Source: CAG-492 sp035388585
GTDB lineage: Bacteria; Bacillota; Clostridia; TANB77; CAG-508
Reading direction: 5' to 3'
Assembly (NCBI GenBank): GCA_035388585.1
Contig: DAOOQE010000007.1
Span: 1-52,913 of the forward strand
DNA: 52,913 nt
Program-made: the position numbers and the translations under genes
Notes under the pieces: generated by a model
Database searches by the model: none
Told to the model about the DNA's origin: nothing
Seen by the model: the letters and a program-made list of their open reading frames with translations, nothing else
Shown: positions 1 to 7,699 of the stretch, in pieces
Position numbering within the stretch: the first letter of the stretch is position 1
Layout: each line of letters begins with the position of its first letter

Positions 1-4
1 TACT

Positions 5-36
5 AAATGCCCGCTTCTTATGTTAAGCGGGCATTT
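5..36 (+). terminator. Rho-independent-like hairpin at left edge
   Basis: A perfect 12-bp stem (AAATGCCCGCTT pairing with AAGCGGGCATTT) with an 8-nt loop, followed by a mixed A/T tail containing TTTTATTT. It probably ends a transcript that enters from the left. The U-tract is not pure, so strength is uncertain. Confidence 0.65.
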
Positions 37-51
37 AAAATTTTATTTAAG

Positions 52-230
52 CAAAAAAGCAAATGCAATTTTTTAAGGTAAATTCAAAATATATTTTGGG
101 CGAATTATAAAAGTATGTGCAATTTTGTAAAAAAATGCAAGTGTTAAAGAAAATATATTTTAGGTGAAGTGAAAAAGTAATTGCAATTTTGTAACGTCAA
201 CTGCAATTGTAAAAGAAAAAAATATATTTT
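52..230 (+). repeat. Dispersed intergenic repeat, clustered copies
   Basis: Three imperfect copies lie head to tail: about 52-97 (decayed), 98-162 and 162-230 (best). The best copy has the core GTGAAAAAGTAATTGCAATT, a TTTTGTAAC stretch, then CTGCAATTGTAAAAG and an A-rich run ending in TATATTTTA. AATTGCA and TGCAATT inside it can pair to form a 7-bp stem with a loop of about 16 nt. Related copies lie near 4329, 6565, 10210 and 39135, with fragments near 10112 and 33796. All have the same orientation and lie 5' of a predicted promoter. The cluster ends about 22 bp before the pheS leader promoter. Function unknown. Confidence 0.7.
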
Positions 231-252
231 AATATAAAATTTTTAAAAAAAC

Positions 253-281
253 TTGAAAACAATTATTAAAAGTGATATTAT
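253..281 (+). promoter_or_regulatory. Sigma-A type promoter of the pheST leader
   Basis: TTGAAA (253-258) and TATTAT (276-281) with a 17-bp spacer, directly upstream of the T-box leader. Transcription would start near 288. Predicted from sequence only. Confidence 0.65.
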
Positions 282-287
282 AGATAA

Positions 288-521
288 GTAAATATATCCA
301 ATAAAAAAGCAAAGTAGAATAAGAAAACATAAAAGAGAGATAGGTCTAGGTTGAAAACTTATCAAAAACTTATTTGAAAATTCACTTTTTTGGACTTTTG
401 CTGAAAATCAGTAGGCAAAGCGGTTGCAACGTTAGAGCTTTAATGAGATATATATTAAAGTATATAAATTTAGGTGGTACCACGAGTAGATTCGTCCTAT
501 GGATAATCTATTCGTGTTTTT
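288..521 (+). ncRNA. Phenylalanine T-box leader with terminator
   Basis: The conserved T-box AGGTGGTACCACG lies at 472-484, and its UGGU can pair with an ACCA tRNA end. A terminator stem follows (481-492 with 505-516, one G-U pair) and runs into five T residues. The T-box and the terminator stem share bases, giving the classic antiterminator/terminator switch. A likely specifier codon is UUC at 381-383, followed by A, which would read uncharged tRNA-Phe and fits the pheS-pheT genes downstream. The T-box and terminator are clear. The specifier position is inferred, because the Stem I folding was not computed. Confidence 0.88.
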
Positions 522-552
522 ATTTGCCAAAAATATATGAGAGGAGTAAAAA

Positions 553-1602
553 ATGAAACAACAAATCAAACAAATCAAAGAAAATGCTATAAGAGAAATT
601 GCAGATTCAAAAACATTGCAAGAACTTGAAAATTCAAGAATAAAATATCTAGGAAAAAAGGGTGAATTGACCTCGGTTTTAAGAGGAATGGGAATAATTT
701 CCCCGGAAGAAAGACCTATTATAGGAAATTTAGTAAATGAGGTAAAATTTGAAATAGAAAATTTAATTGACGCTCTGGAAGAAAAGTATAAAAGAGAAGA
801 ATTAAATAGAAAATTAGAAAGTGAGAAGATTGATATAACACTTCCTTCAACAAAAATTAAAAGAGGAAGTAAACACCCTATAAATAGAGTTATTGAAGAA
901 ATAGAAGATTTATTTGTTTCTATGGGATATGATGTAGTATCAGGTCCAGAATTGGAAACTGATGAATACTGTTTCGAAAGATTAAATTTACCAAAGGGTC
1001 ATCCGGCAAGAGATATGCAGGATAGTTTCTATATAACACCAGAATATTTATTAAGAACTCAAACTTCAGCTGTTCAGGCTAGAACAATGGAATCAAATAA
1101 AGAAAAAACGCCAATAAGAATGATAACAATAGGCAAAACGTATAGAAGAGAAGATGATGCAACCCATTCTCATCAATTTAATCAAGTAGAAGGATTAATT
1201 ATAGAAAAAATAGAGACTCAAATATCACTTGCCGATTTAAAAGGAACACTTGAAGTAATGGTAAGAAAATTGATAGGTGAGAATTCAAAGTTACGTTTCA
1301 GACCAAGTTACTTTCCTTTCACAGAACCATCTTATGAGGTTGATGTAACATGTTTTAAATGTGGTGGAAAAGGATGTGCACTATGCAAGCAAACAGGTTG
1401 GATTGAAGTATTAGGAGCAGGAATAGTTCATCCAAACGTTTTAGAAATGAATGGGTATGATCCAAATAAGTATTCAGGATTTGCTTTTGGAACAGGAATA
1501 GACAGAATAGCAATGTTTAAATATGGAATAACAGATATGAGATATTTATATACAAATGATATTAGATTTTTAAGTCAATTTGATAGAAAAGATGAAGAAT
1601 AG
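553..1602 (+). CDS. pheS: Phenylalanyl-tRNA synthetase alpha subunit
   Basis: Cytosolic class II aminoacyl-tRNA synthetase catalytic subunit, which charges tRNA-Phe as an alpha2-beta2 enzyme with PheT. The N-terminal ~90 residues are charged and coiled-coil-like, as in the tRNA-contacting arm. Motif 2 is seen around residues 197-209 (YRREDDATHSHQF) and motif 3 around 309-326 (GFAFGTGIDRIAMF). A four-Cys cluster, CFKCGGKGCALC, lies at about 267-278 and is common in this family. The length of 349 residues is normal. The ATG follows GAGGAG at a good distance and lies 36 nt after the T-box terminator. The 3' end of the gene is repeated downstream (see the repeat at 1571). Confidence 0.97.
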   Translation: MKQQIKQIKENAIREIADSKTLQELENSRIKYLGKKGELTSVLRGMGIISPEERPIIGNLVNEVKFEIENLIDALEEKYKREELNRKLESEKIDITLPSTKIKRGSKHPINRVIEEIEDLFVSMGYDVVSGPELETDEYCFERLNLPKGHPARDMQDSFYITPEYLLRTQTSAVQARTMESNKEKTPIRMITIGKTYRREDDATHSHQFNQVEGLIIEKIETQISLADLKGTLEVMVRKLIGENSKLRFRPSYFPFTEPSYEVDVTCFKCGGKGCALCKQTGWIEVLGAGIVHPNVLEMNGYDPNKYSGFAFGTGIDRIAMFKYGITDMRYLYTNDIRFLSQFDRKDEE

Positions 1603-1757
1603 TTTTCAAAGAAAAATACTATAAGTCAATTTGATAAAAAAGATGAAATATTGTTTTTAAAAAAATATTATAAGTAAATTTAATAGAAATAATAAAAAAT
1701 AGTTTTCAAAGAAAAATATTGTAAGTCAATCTTATAGAAATGATGAAGAAAAAATAT
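1571..1757 (+). repeat. Tandem repeat copying the pheS 3' end
   Basis: Units of about 51 bp start at 1571, 1622, 1671 and 1722 (the last partial). Unit 1 covers the last codons of pheS (SQFDRKDEE), its stop and 19 nt of spacer. The later units repeat this in decayed form, with the phrase TAAGTCAATTTGATA recognisable at the head of each. The array fills nearly all of the 192-bp pheS-pheT spacer. It may lengthen the spacer without stopping transcription, since no terminator is seen. Confidence 0.85.
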
Positions 1758-1794
1758 CGATATAAAAAAATATAATGAGATAAGGAGTTAAAAA

Positions 1795-4194
1795 ATGAAA
1801 TTAAGTACAAATTTTGTTAAAGATTATGTAGATATTGATGTTGATGTTAAGACATTGGCAGAAAATATGACAAGAATCGGAAATGAATATGATTCGGCAG
1901 AAAAGCTTATAACCGCTACAAATCTAATAATAGGCCAAATAATAAAATGTGAATTACATCCAGATTCAGACCATCTTCATATATGTAAAGTAGATGTAAA
2001 AAATGAAGTGATAGATATTGTTTGTGGCGCACCAAATGCTAGAAAAGGAATAAAGGTAATAGTAGCACTTCCTGGGGCAAATCTTCCTGGAGGAGTTACA
2101 ATAAAAAAAGGAACTATTCGTGGAATTGAATCAAATGGTATGATGTGTTCACTAGCTGAATTAGGTATTGAACAAAAGTTTTTAAGTGCAGATGATAAAG
2201 AAGGAATTTGTGAATTAGGAGAAGATTCAATTATTGGTGAAGATCCAATTGAGTATCTTGGTTTAAATGATAGTGTTATAGATTTTGAGCTTACTGCAAA
2301 TAGAGGAGATCTGCTTAGTATATTAGGTATGGCATATGAAATTGGAGCTATATATGGAAAAAATATTAAAGATGTTGATATTATGCATCAAGAAATTAAA
2401 GAAACAGGAAATAGTTTGAAATTAGAAATACAAACAAAAAATTGCAAACTTTTTATAGCTAAAAAAGCTAAAAATCTTACTATAAAAGAAAGCCCGGATT
2501 TTATTAAAAATAGATTAATAGCTTCAGGTATAAGACCAATTAATAATGTTGTAGATATTAGTAATTATGTTATGTTGGAATTAGGGCAACCATTACATTT
2601 TTATGATCAAGATAAATTAGAGAACAAAATAATTGTTAGAATGGCAAAAAATGGAGAAAGACTAACTACATTAGATGGAAATGAAAGAATTCTTGATGAG
2701 GAAGATATAGTTATAGCTACAGAACAAAAAGTTATAGGTTTAGCAGGAGTTATGGGCGGGCTAGATACTGAAGTTGTAGAAAACACTAGAAATATAATAA
2801 TTGAATCTGCAATTTTTGATAGTGTTATGGTAAGAAAAACTTCTAAAAAGTCAGTTAGAAGTGAGGCGAGTAATCGTTTCGAAAAAGGGTTAGATCCTAA
2901 TAGAACATATATGGCAATTGAAAGAGCTTGTAATCTTTTAGAAAAATATGCAGATGCAAAAATAATTTCTGGAATAGTAGTATATGATAAAACAGAAAAA
3001 TCAGATAAAAAAATAGAAATAGAAGTTGATGATATTAACAGAGTTTTAGGAACTGAATTAACAGAAGATGAAGTTATAGATGTATTTAAAAAACTTAAGT
3101 TTTCTGGTTATGCAGAAGATGGATATATAAAGGTTTCTGTTCCAACAAGGAGATTAGATATAAATATTAAGGAAGATTTAATAGAAGAAGTTGGAAGAAT
3201 ATATGGTGTAGATAACATTTTAGGTAAGTTGCCAATTCTACCAATGAAAAAAGGAACTTTTAATAGATTAACTAGGGAAATAAGAAATAAAATGATATCA
3301 TTAGGATTAAATGAAACATTAACATATATTTTGGTAAATGAAAAAGAGGCAAAACAGTTTACAAATGAAGAATTTGAACCTCTTAAATTGCTAGATCCAA
3401 TGTCTGAAGATAGGAACACATTAAGGTATAGTATTATTCCTTCATTGATGAAAACATACAAATATAATGTAGTACATGATGTAAAAGATGTTTCTATTTT
3501 TGAACTAGGAAAAGGATTTTATAAAAAGGGTGAGAAATATGGGGAAGACCAAAAATTATGTGCATTAATGTCAGGCAAATACTTTGAAGGATTATCAATT
3601 GAAAATGTTTCAGGAGCAAAAAAACCATTAGATTTCTTTGTTCTTAAAGGTATAGTAGAAGAAATTTTAGATTATTTAGGATACAAAAACAGATACAGTT
3701 TTGTAATTCCTAAAGAAATTCCATTAGAATTCCATCCTGGTCAGGTTGCAGAAATATCTGTAAATAATGATATTGTAGGCGTTATAGGTGCAGTTCATCC
3801 AAGTATAACAAATGAAATTTCAAAACAATCAGTTTATGTAATGGAAATTAATTTAGATAAATTGCTAGAAAAAAGAGTAGGTACAATGAAATTTAAAGAT
3901 ATTTCTAAATTCCCAAATGTTAAAAAAGATTTAGCATTTACAGTAAATAAAAACATTTCAGCAAAACAAATTTCAGATATTATATTAAAAGCTGGTGGTA
4001 GCTTGTTAACTAATATTGAAGTTTTTGATGTTTACACAGGTGAAAATGTAGAAAAAGGAAAAAAATCTATAGCGTTTTCACTTACATTCAATGATAACAA
4101 AAAGACATTAAATGATGAGGAAATAAATCAAATATTTAATAAAATAATTGATACAGTGGAAATTAAATGTGGAGCTGAGCTAAGAGGAATATAA
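1795..4194 (+). CDS. pheT: Phenylalanyl-tRNA synthetase beta subunit
   Basis: Partner of PheS in charging tRNA-Phe; the beta subunit carries tRNA binding and the editing site that clears Tyr-tRNA-Phe. At 799 residues it is full length. In order it has an OB-fold tRNA-binding domain (about 39-153, with GIESNGMMCSLAELG), the B3/B4 editing region (with IESAIFDSVMVRKTSKK), the B5 domain, a catalytic-like core and a C-terminal ferredoxin-like anticodon-binding domain (about 705-799, with KFPNVKKDLAFTV). The start is supported by AAGGAG upstream. It is cotranscribed with pheS from the T-box leader despite a 192-bp repetitive spacer. Confidence 0.97.
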   Translation: MKLSTNFVKDYVDIDVDVKTLAENMTRIGNEYDSAEKLITATNLIIGQIIKCELHPDSDHLHICKVDVKNEVIDIVCGAPNARKGIKVIVALPGANLPGGVTIKKGTIRGIESNGMMCSLAELGIEQKFLSADDKEGICELGEDSIIGEDPIEYLGLNDSVIDFELTANRGDLLSILGMAYEIGAIYGKNIKDVDIMHQEIKETGNSLKLEIQTKNCKLFIAKKAKNLTIKESPDFIKNRLIASGIRPINNVVDISNYVMLELGQPLHFYDQDKLENKIIVRMAKNGERLTTLDGNERILDEEDIVIATEQKVIGLAGVMGGLDTEVVENTRNIIIESAIFDSVMVRKTSKKSVRSEASNRFEKGLDPNRTYMAIERACNLLEKYADAKIISGIVVYDKTEKSDKKIEIEVDDINRVLGTELTEDEVIDVFKKLKFSGYAEDGYIKVSVPTRRLDINIKEDLIEEVGRIYGVDNILGKLPILPMKKGTFNRLTREIRNKMISLGLNETLTYILVNEKEAKQFTNEEFEPLKLLDPMSEDRNTLRYSIIPSLMKTYKYNVVHDVKDVSIFELGKGFYKKGEKYGEDQKLCALMSGKYFEGLSIENVSGAKKPLDFFVLKGIVEEILDYLGYKNRYSFVIPKEIPLEFHPGQVAEISVNNDIVGVIGAVHPSITNEISKQSVYVMEINLDKLLEKRVGTMKFKDISKFPNVKKDLAFTVNKNISAKQISDIILKAGGSLLTNIEVFDVYTGENVEKGKKSIAFSLTFNDNKKTLNDEEINQIFNKIIDTVEIKCGAELRGI

Positions 4195-4328
4195 AAATAT
4201 AAAGATTTAAATTAAAAAATATAATGTAAAAATTTATGAGTTTTATAAGGAACCTTTTACAATTTTAAAAATATCAATTCCAAATTAACATAGTTATAAG
4301 CATTATTAAATTAAGTTTTATATTGTTT

Positions 4329-4397
4329 GATGAAGTGAAAAAGTAAGTGTGATTTTGTAACCATAAAAACAATTGTAAAAGAAAAATAAATATTTTA
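4329..4397 (+). repeat. Dispersed intergenic repeat copy
   Basis: A single copy of the family first seen at 162-230: TGAAGTGAAAAAGTAAGTGT, then GATTTTGTAAC and CAATTGTAAAAGAAAAATAA. The first stem half is mutated, so the hairpin potential is largely lost. It ends about 29 bp before the promoter at 4426. Confidence 0.65.
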
Positions 4398-4425
4398 AAT
4401 GGTTGAAGATATTAGTAAAAGAATA

Positions 4426-4454
4426 TTGTAAATATAAGCAAAATATGATACTAT
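4426..4454 (+). promoter_or_regulatory. Sigma-A type promoter for the small peptide and cdaA
   Basis: TTGTAA (4426-4431), a 17-bp spacer and TACTAT (4449-4454). The short leader that follows contains a small hairpin (GCATAT / ATATGC, 4471-4488) just before the ribosome-binding site of the 4504 ORF. Confidence 0.5.
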
Positions 4455-4503
4455 AAATATGAAGTTAATAGCATATTTTTATATATGCACAAAGGAGGAA
4501 AAC

Positions 4504-4635
4504 ATGGAAAAAACAGAGAGAATAAAAAAACAAAATAGAGATAAAATATTTAAAAAAATAATGGCTGCAACCTTAGCTTTCTTAATGATTTTGTCATTTG
4601 GACTAACTTTAATTAGTAGTTTAGCTGCACAATAA
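4504..4635 (+). CDS. 43-residue single-pass membrane peptide
   Basis: A small ORF with a strong ribosome-binding site (AAAGGAGG, 7-8 nt before ATG) and its own promoter. The protein has a Lys/Arg-rich first 18 residues (MEKTERIKKQNRDKIFKKI) and then one hydrophobic segment (AATLAFLMILSFGLTLISSL) ending AAQ. That fits a single inner-membrane helix, N-terminus inside, or a bare signal-peptide-like sequence. It somewhat resembles very small Firmicutes membrane proteins such as the DUF4044 type, but the family is not certain. It lies 59 bp before the likely cdaA start and is probably cotranscribed. A type I toxin is an alternative, but no antisense antitoxin was identified. Confidence 0.6.
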   Translation: MEKTERIKKQNRDKIFKKIMAATLAFLMILSFGLTLISSLAAQ

Positions 4636-4694
4636 ATATAGGTTGTATTTTTAACTAAAGTAGCGTATTAAATATTTAGGAAATGGAGTATGTA

Positions 4695-5594
4695 ATGGTA
4701 AATAATTTCTGGGAAAGTATAAATCTATATTTTCAAGAAAATATATTTGAATATATGAATAGTTTAAATCAAAATCCAATAAAAATAGTAGCTCTAGTTT
4801 TGGATTTATCAATTGTTATATATTTAGTATACAAGTTTTTAAAAATAGAAAAAAATTCAAGATTAATGCAACTTATAAAAGGAATTGCATTATATGTTGT
4901 CTTAACAGCACTAAGTTCTTTATTGAATTTACAAATTCTTAAATTTATATTAACCTCAGTAATGTCATATGGAGTTATTGCATTAATAGTTATTTTTCAA
5001 CCAGAGTTAAGAAGAGCTTTAGAGCAATTAGGGTCTAATAAACTAACAAGATTTGTAGGTTTAGAAAAAGATATGGCAACTAGATCAAAAGAAGACATAT
5101 ATAAAGTTGTTGTAACAGTAGAAGAATTATCAAAAACAAAAACAGGAGGATTAATTGTTTTTGAAAGAGATATAAAATTGAAGGATATAATTGATTCAGG
5201 GATAAGAATTAATTCAGATGTTTCACCTCAATTGTTAGTAAACATATTTACACCAAATACACCATTGCATGATGGAGCAGTTATAATATCTGAAAACAAA
5301 ATAGCTTCTGCAGCATGTATATTGCCACTTGCAAGTGATAAGGAAATAGCTAAAGAACTAGGTACAAGGCATAGGGCAGCTTTAGGTATATCAAAAGAGA
5401 CAGATGCAATAGTTGTAGTTGTTTCAGAAGAAACAGGTAAAATATCTATCGCGATAGAAGGTAAATTAATTTTAGATGTAAAAGAGGATGTATTAAAAAG
5501 AATTCTTATAAAAAATATTGCCAATAGATTCGAAGAAAATAATTATAATAAAGTTGAAAAATTTAAACAAAAATTTAAAAAGAAGAATAATTAA
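4695..5594 (+). CDS. cdaA: Membrane diadenylate cyclase CdaA (DacA)
   Basis: Makes the second messenger c-di-AMP from two ATP; in Firmicutes it is linked to potassium, osmotic and cell-wall control. Three hydrophobic segments lie in the first ~95 residues, followed by the DAC domain with both catalytic motifs: DGA (in LHDGAVII) and RHR (in GTRHRAALG). I choose ATG 4695 (299 residues) because GGAG sits 6 nt upstream. The in-frame ATG at 4683 overlaps that site and has none of its own. The usual neighbours cdaR and glmM are absent here; the gene lies between a tiny membrane peptide and truA. Whether the peptide modulates CdaA is unknown. Confidence 0.93.
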   Translation: MVNNFWESINLYFQENIFEYMNSLNQNPIKIVALVLDLSIVIYLVYKFLKIEKNSRLMQLIKGIALYVVLTALSSLLNLQILKFILTSVMSYGVIALIVIFQPELRRALEQLGSNKLTRFVGLEKDMATRSKEDIYKVVVTVEELSKTKTGGLIVFERDIKLKDIIDSGIRINSDVSPQLLVNIFTPNTPLHDGAVIISENKIASAACILPLASDKEIAKELGTRHRAALGISKETDAIVVVVSEETGKISIAIEGKLILDVKEDVLKRILIKNIANRFEENNYNKVEKFKQKFKKKNN

Positions 5595-5646
5595 AAAAAA
5601 TCATATTTATTAAAATTTAACTATATAATAGTAATGATAAATTTAA

Positions 5647-5717
5647 ATAATTAAAAAATATACAACTAAATAAAGATAATTAAAAAATAAACAACTAAAT
5701 AAATATAATTACAAAAG
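5647..5717 (+). repeat. 29-bp tandem repeat after cdaA
   Basis: Two near-identical 29-bp units (5647-5675 and 5676-5704), each starting ATAATTAAAAAATA and containing ACAACTAAATAAA, plus a partial third. The units are followed by the hairpin at 5724. Confidence 0.75.
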
Positions 5718-5723
5718 AAAAAA

Positions 5724-5760
5724 ATGACGGGTAAATTTATGTTCAGCCCGTCATAAAATT
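5724..5760 (+). terminator. Hairpin between cdaA and truA
   Basis: A perfect 8-bp stem ATGACGGG / CCCGTCAT (5724-5731 with 5747-5754) with a 15-nt loop, followed by AAAATTTT. It can be a terminator for cdaA. It ends 12 nt before the truA ribosome-binding site, so it may also affect truA expression. The U-tract is weak. Confidence 0.5.
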
Positions 5761-5776
5761 TTAATAAAGGAGAAAA

Positions 5777-6514
5777 ATGAAAAATATTAAATTAGTAATA
5801 GAATATGATGGGAAAGACTTTAATGGATGGCAGAAACAACCTAATAAGCTAAATATTCAAGGAGAAATTGAAAGAGCAATTCAGGAAATTACAGGAGAAG
5901 AAAAAATAGAATTAATAGCTTCAGGAAGAACTGATGCAGGAGTTCACGCACTAGGACAAGTTGCAAATTTTAAAACTAAAACAAAAATACCTGTTGAAAA
6001 ACTAGCTATTGCAATAAATTCAAAACTTAAAAAATCTGTTATAATAAAATCAGCCCAAAAGGTTGAAGAAAGATTTCATAGTAGATACAATTGTAAGGAA
6101 AAAACATATAGATATGTCATAAATAATTCATCACAAGGTAGCGCAATTTTTAGAAATTTAGAATATCATTTTCCAGTAAAATTAAACATAGAGGCGATGA
6201 AAAGTGCGATTAAATTTTTTGAAGGAGAACACGATTTTAAGGGATTTAAATCTAGTGGTACTAGCTCAAATAACAGTATAAGAACAATTTATAAAGCAGA
6301 GATTAAACAAGAAAATGATCAAATATTAATAGAATTAACAGGTAATGGATTTTTGTATAATATGGTAAGAATAATTTCAGGAACATTGGTAGAGGTAGGG
6401 CTTGGTAAAATTAAACCGGATGAAATAATAAATATCATAAATTCAGGAGACAGAACAAAAGCTGGAAAAACACTTCCGTCACATGGATTATTCTTAGTAG
6501 AAGTAAAATATTAG
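5777..6514 (+). CDS. truA: tRNA pseudouridine synthase A
   Basis: Converts uridine 38-40 in the anticodon arm of many tRNAs to pseudouridine. The catalytic aspartate lies in GRTDAGVHALGQVANF (about residues 49-64). KTYRYVI, HDFKGF and GFLYNMVR, all typical of TruA, follow in order. The length of 245 residues is normal. AAAGGAG lies just before the ATG. It may be transcribed from cdaA by read-through or from an unseen promoter in the preceding spacer. Confidence 0.95.
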   Translation: MKNIKLVIEYDGKDFNGWQKQPNKLNIQGEIERAIQEITGEEKIELIASGRTDAGVHALGQVANFKTKTKIPVEKLAIAINSKLKKSVIIKSAQKVEERFHSRYNCKEKTYRYVINNSSQGSAIFRNLEYHFPVKLNIEAMKSAIKFFEGEHDFKGFKSSGTSSNNSIRTIYKAEIKQENDQILIELTGNGFLYNMVRIISGTLVEVGLGKIKPDEIINIINSGDRTKAGKTLPSHGLFLVEVKY

Positions 6515-6564
6515 TTCAAAAAAATTCTATATAAAAAAACTATATTTTAAGTATTTTAGTATAA

Positions 6565-6625
6565 AAGTTTAAGTAAGTAATTGCAATTTTACAAACATAA
6601 CTCCAATTGTAAAAGAAAAATCAAT
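6565..6625 (+). repeat. Dispersed intergenic repeat copy
   Basis: Contains AAGTAAGTAATTGCAATTTT, ACAAACATAACT and CCAATTGTAAAAG, an imperfect copy of the family. One base of the 3' stem half is changed (TGCAATT to CCAATT). It lies about 117 bp before the promoter at 6742; a further weak relic may lie near 6665-6690. Confidence 0.6.
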
Positions 6626-6741
6626 ATCTATGGATTTTAGTATAAAAAAAGTAAAGTTTTAATATTGTATAAGTAATTACACGTTGGTAAAATAAAAATA
6701 TGTACACATAATTTTTAAAAAAAATTAAGTGAAATTAAAAC

Positions 6742-6770
6742 TTGATTTAATAAACATAATGTAGTATAAT
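6742..6770 (+). promoter_or_regulatory. Sigma-A type promoter of the orphan gene at 6832
   Basis: TTGATT (6742-6747), a 17-bp spacer and a consensus TATAAT (6765-6770). The start of transcription would be near 6777, giving a short leader. Confidence 0.75.
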
Positions 6771-6831
6771 ATGTAATATTAAAAATTTATAATAAAAAAT
6801 TCAATACCGAATGGTAGAGGAGGAAGAGAAC

Positions 6832-7458
6832 TTGAAAATGTTTTTTGGAACTAAAAAGAAGAAAATTAAAAAGTTTTTAAATGCAATGCGGAGCCATTGC
6901 AACTCAGAGCGAAATTATTCTAATAGCTTAGGATATAAAATTTTCGATTCTGAAATCGAAAGAATTAGATTGTATATGTATCAGGGAAATCAATTGTTTA
7001 AAAATACAAAAAAGAAAAAATATTCGTCGTTTTTTGAGGATTTTAAGTGGTTAACGAAAACAATGATAGACTCATTAGCTTTCCAAATGTATGTATCTTT
7101 CCATATTCCCGATACATACACCTCTAAGACATATAATGGGACAGGAACAATAGAAGAAATTTTAAAAAATCTTTCAGTGAATGAAAAAATATTTCGAAAT
7201 AATGTTCAAAAAGCTCTTTCATTTTTTGGAGAGAATTTTTTGGAAGAAAAATTGAATTTTCAAACAGTTGATAGTAGAAAATCCGACTTGACAATTAATA
7301 ATTCAGTTACTGTTAGACAAGCTATTGAATATAGAACATCAAATTGGCTTGAGATAACCGTAAAAAAAGGTGTACCAATTCCATATTATAGTGAGATTTT
7401 CAATCAAAATCTTAAAACATTATGCAAAAAATACATTGATAGTAAGATAACAAATTAA
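6832..7458 (+). CDS. Orphan protein of unknown function
   Basis: A 208-residue protein I do not recognise. It starts with a basic run (KKKKIKKFL), has no clear signal peptide or membrane segment, and has mixed hydrophobic/charged character throughout. It has its own consensus promoter and a strong terminator, so it is a single-gene transcript. The best start is TTG 6832, which lies about 8 nt after AGAGGAGG. The in-frame ATG at 6811 lies upstream of that site and ATG 6838 is 14 nt from it. Its base use (for example GCGGAGCCATTGC) is a little less AT-rich than its neighbours, which may hint at transfer. Confidence 0.7.
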   Translation: MKMFFGTKKKKIKKFLNAMRSHCNSERNYSNSLGYKIFDSEIERIRLYMYQGNQLFKNTKKKKYSSFFEDFKWLTKTMIDSLAFQMYVSFHIPDTYTSKTYNGTGTIEEILKNLSVNEKIFRNNVQKALSFFGENFLEEKLNFQTVDSRKSDLTINNSVTVRQAIEYRTSNWLEITVKKGVPIPYYSEIFNQNLKTLCKKYIDSKITN

Positions 7459-7460
7459 AA

Positions 7461-7500
7461 AACAAACTCCTTTGCTGTTTGCAAAGGAGTTTGTTTTTTT
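7461..7500 (+). terminator. Strong Rho-independent terminator
   Basis: A perfect 15-bp stem (AACAAACTCCTTTGC with GCAAAGGAGTTTGTT, 7461-7475 / 7481-7495), a 5-nt loop and a run of seven T residues. It ends the orphan gene. Confidence 0.93.
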
Positions 7501-7699
7501 GGTGCAACTATTATTTAGTTATTGAAAAATAATAATAGTTATGATAATCTAAGTAAAGAAATATATTATTCAAAAATTAATAATAATAAACTATAAAAAG
7601 TATTATATTAAATAATAGTACAAACTTAATACTATATAAAACTATTGTTATATATAGTGTTAATGAGATATATGAAATGTTATAGAAAAGGATGTAAAA

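Noticed and set aside
374..556. 60-codon plus-strand ORF before pheS
   Set aside because: It lies inside the T-box leader and covers the T-box and terminator stem; it has no ribosome-binding site.
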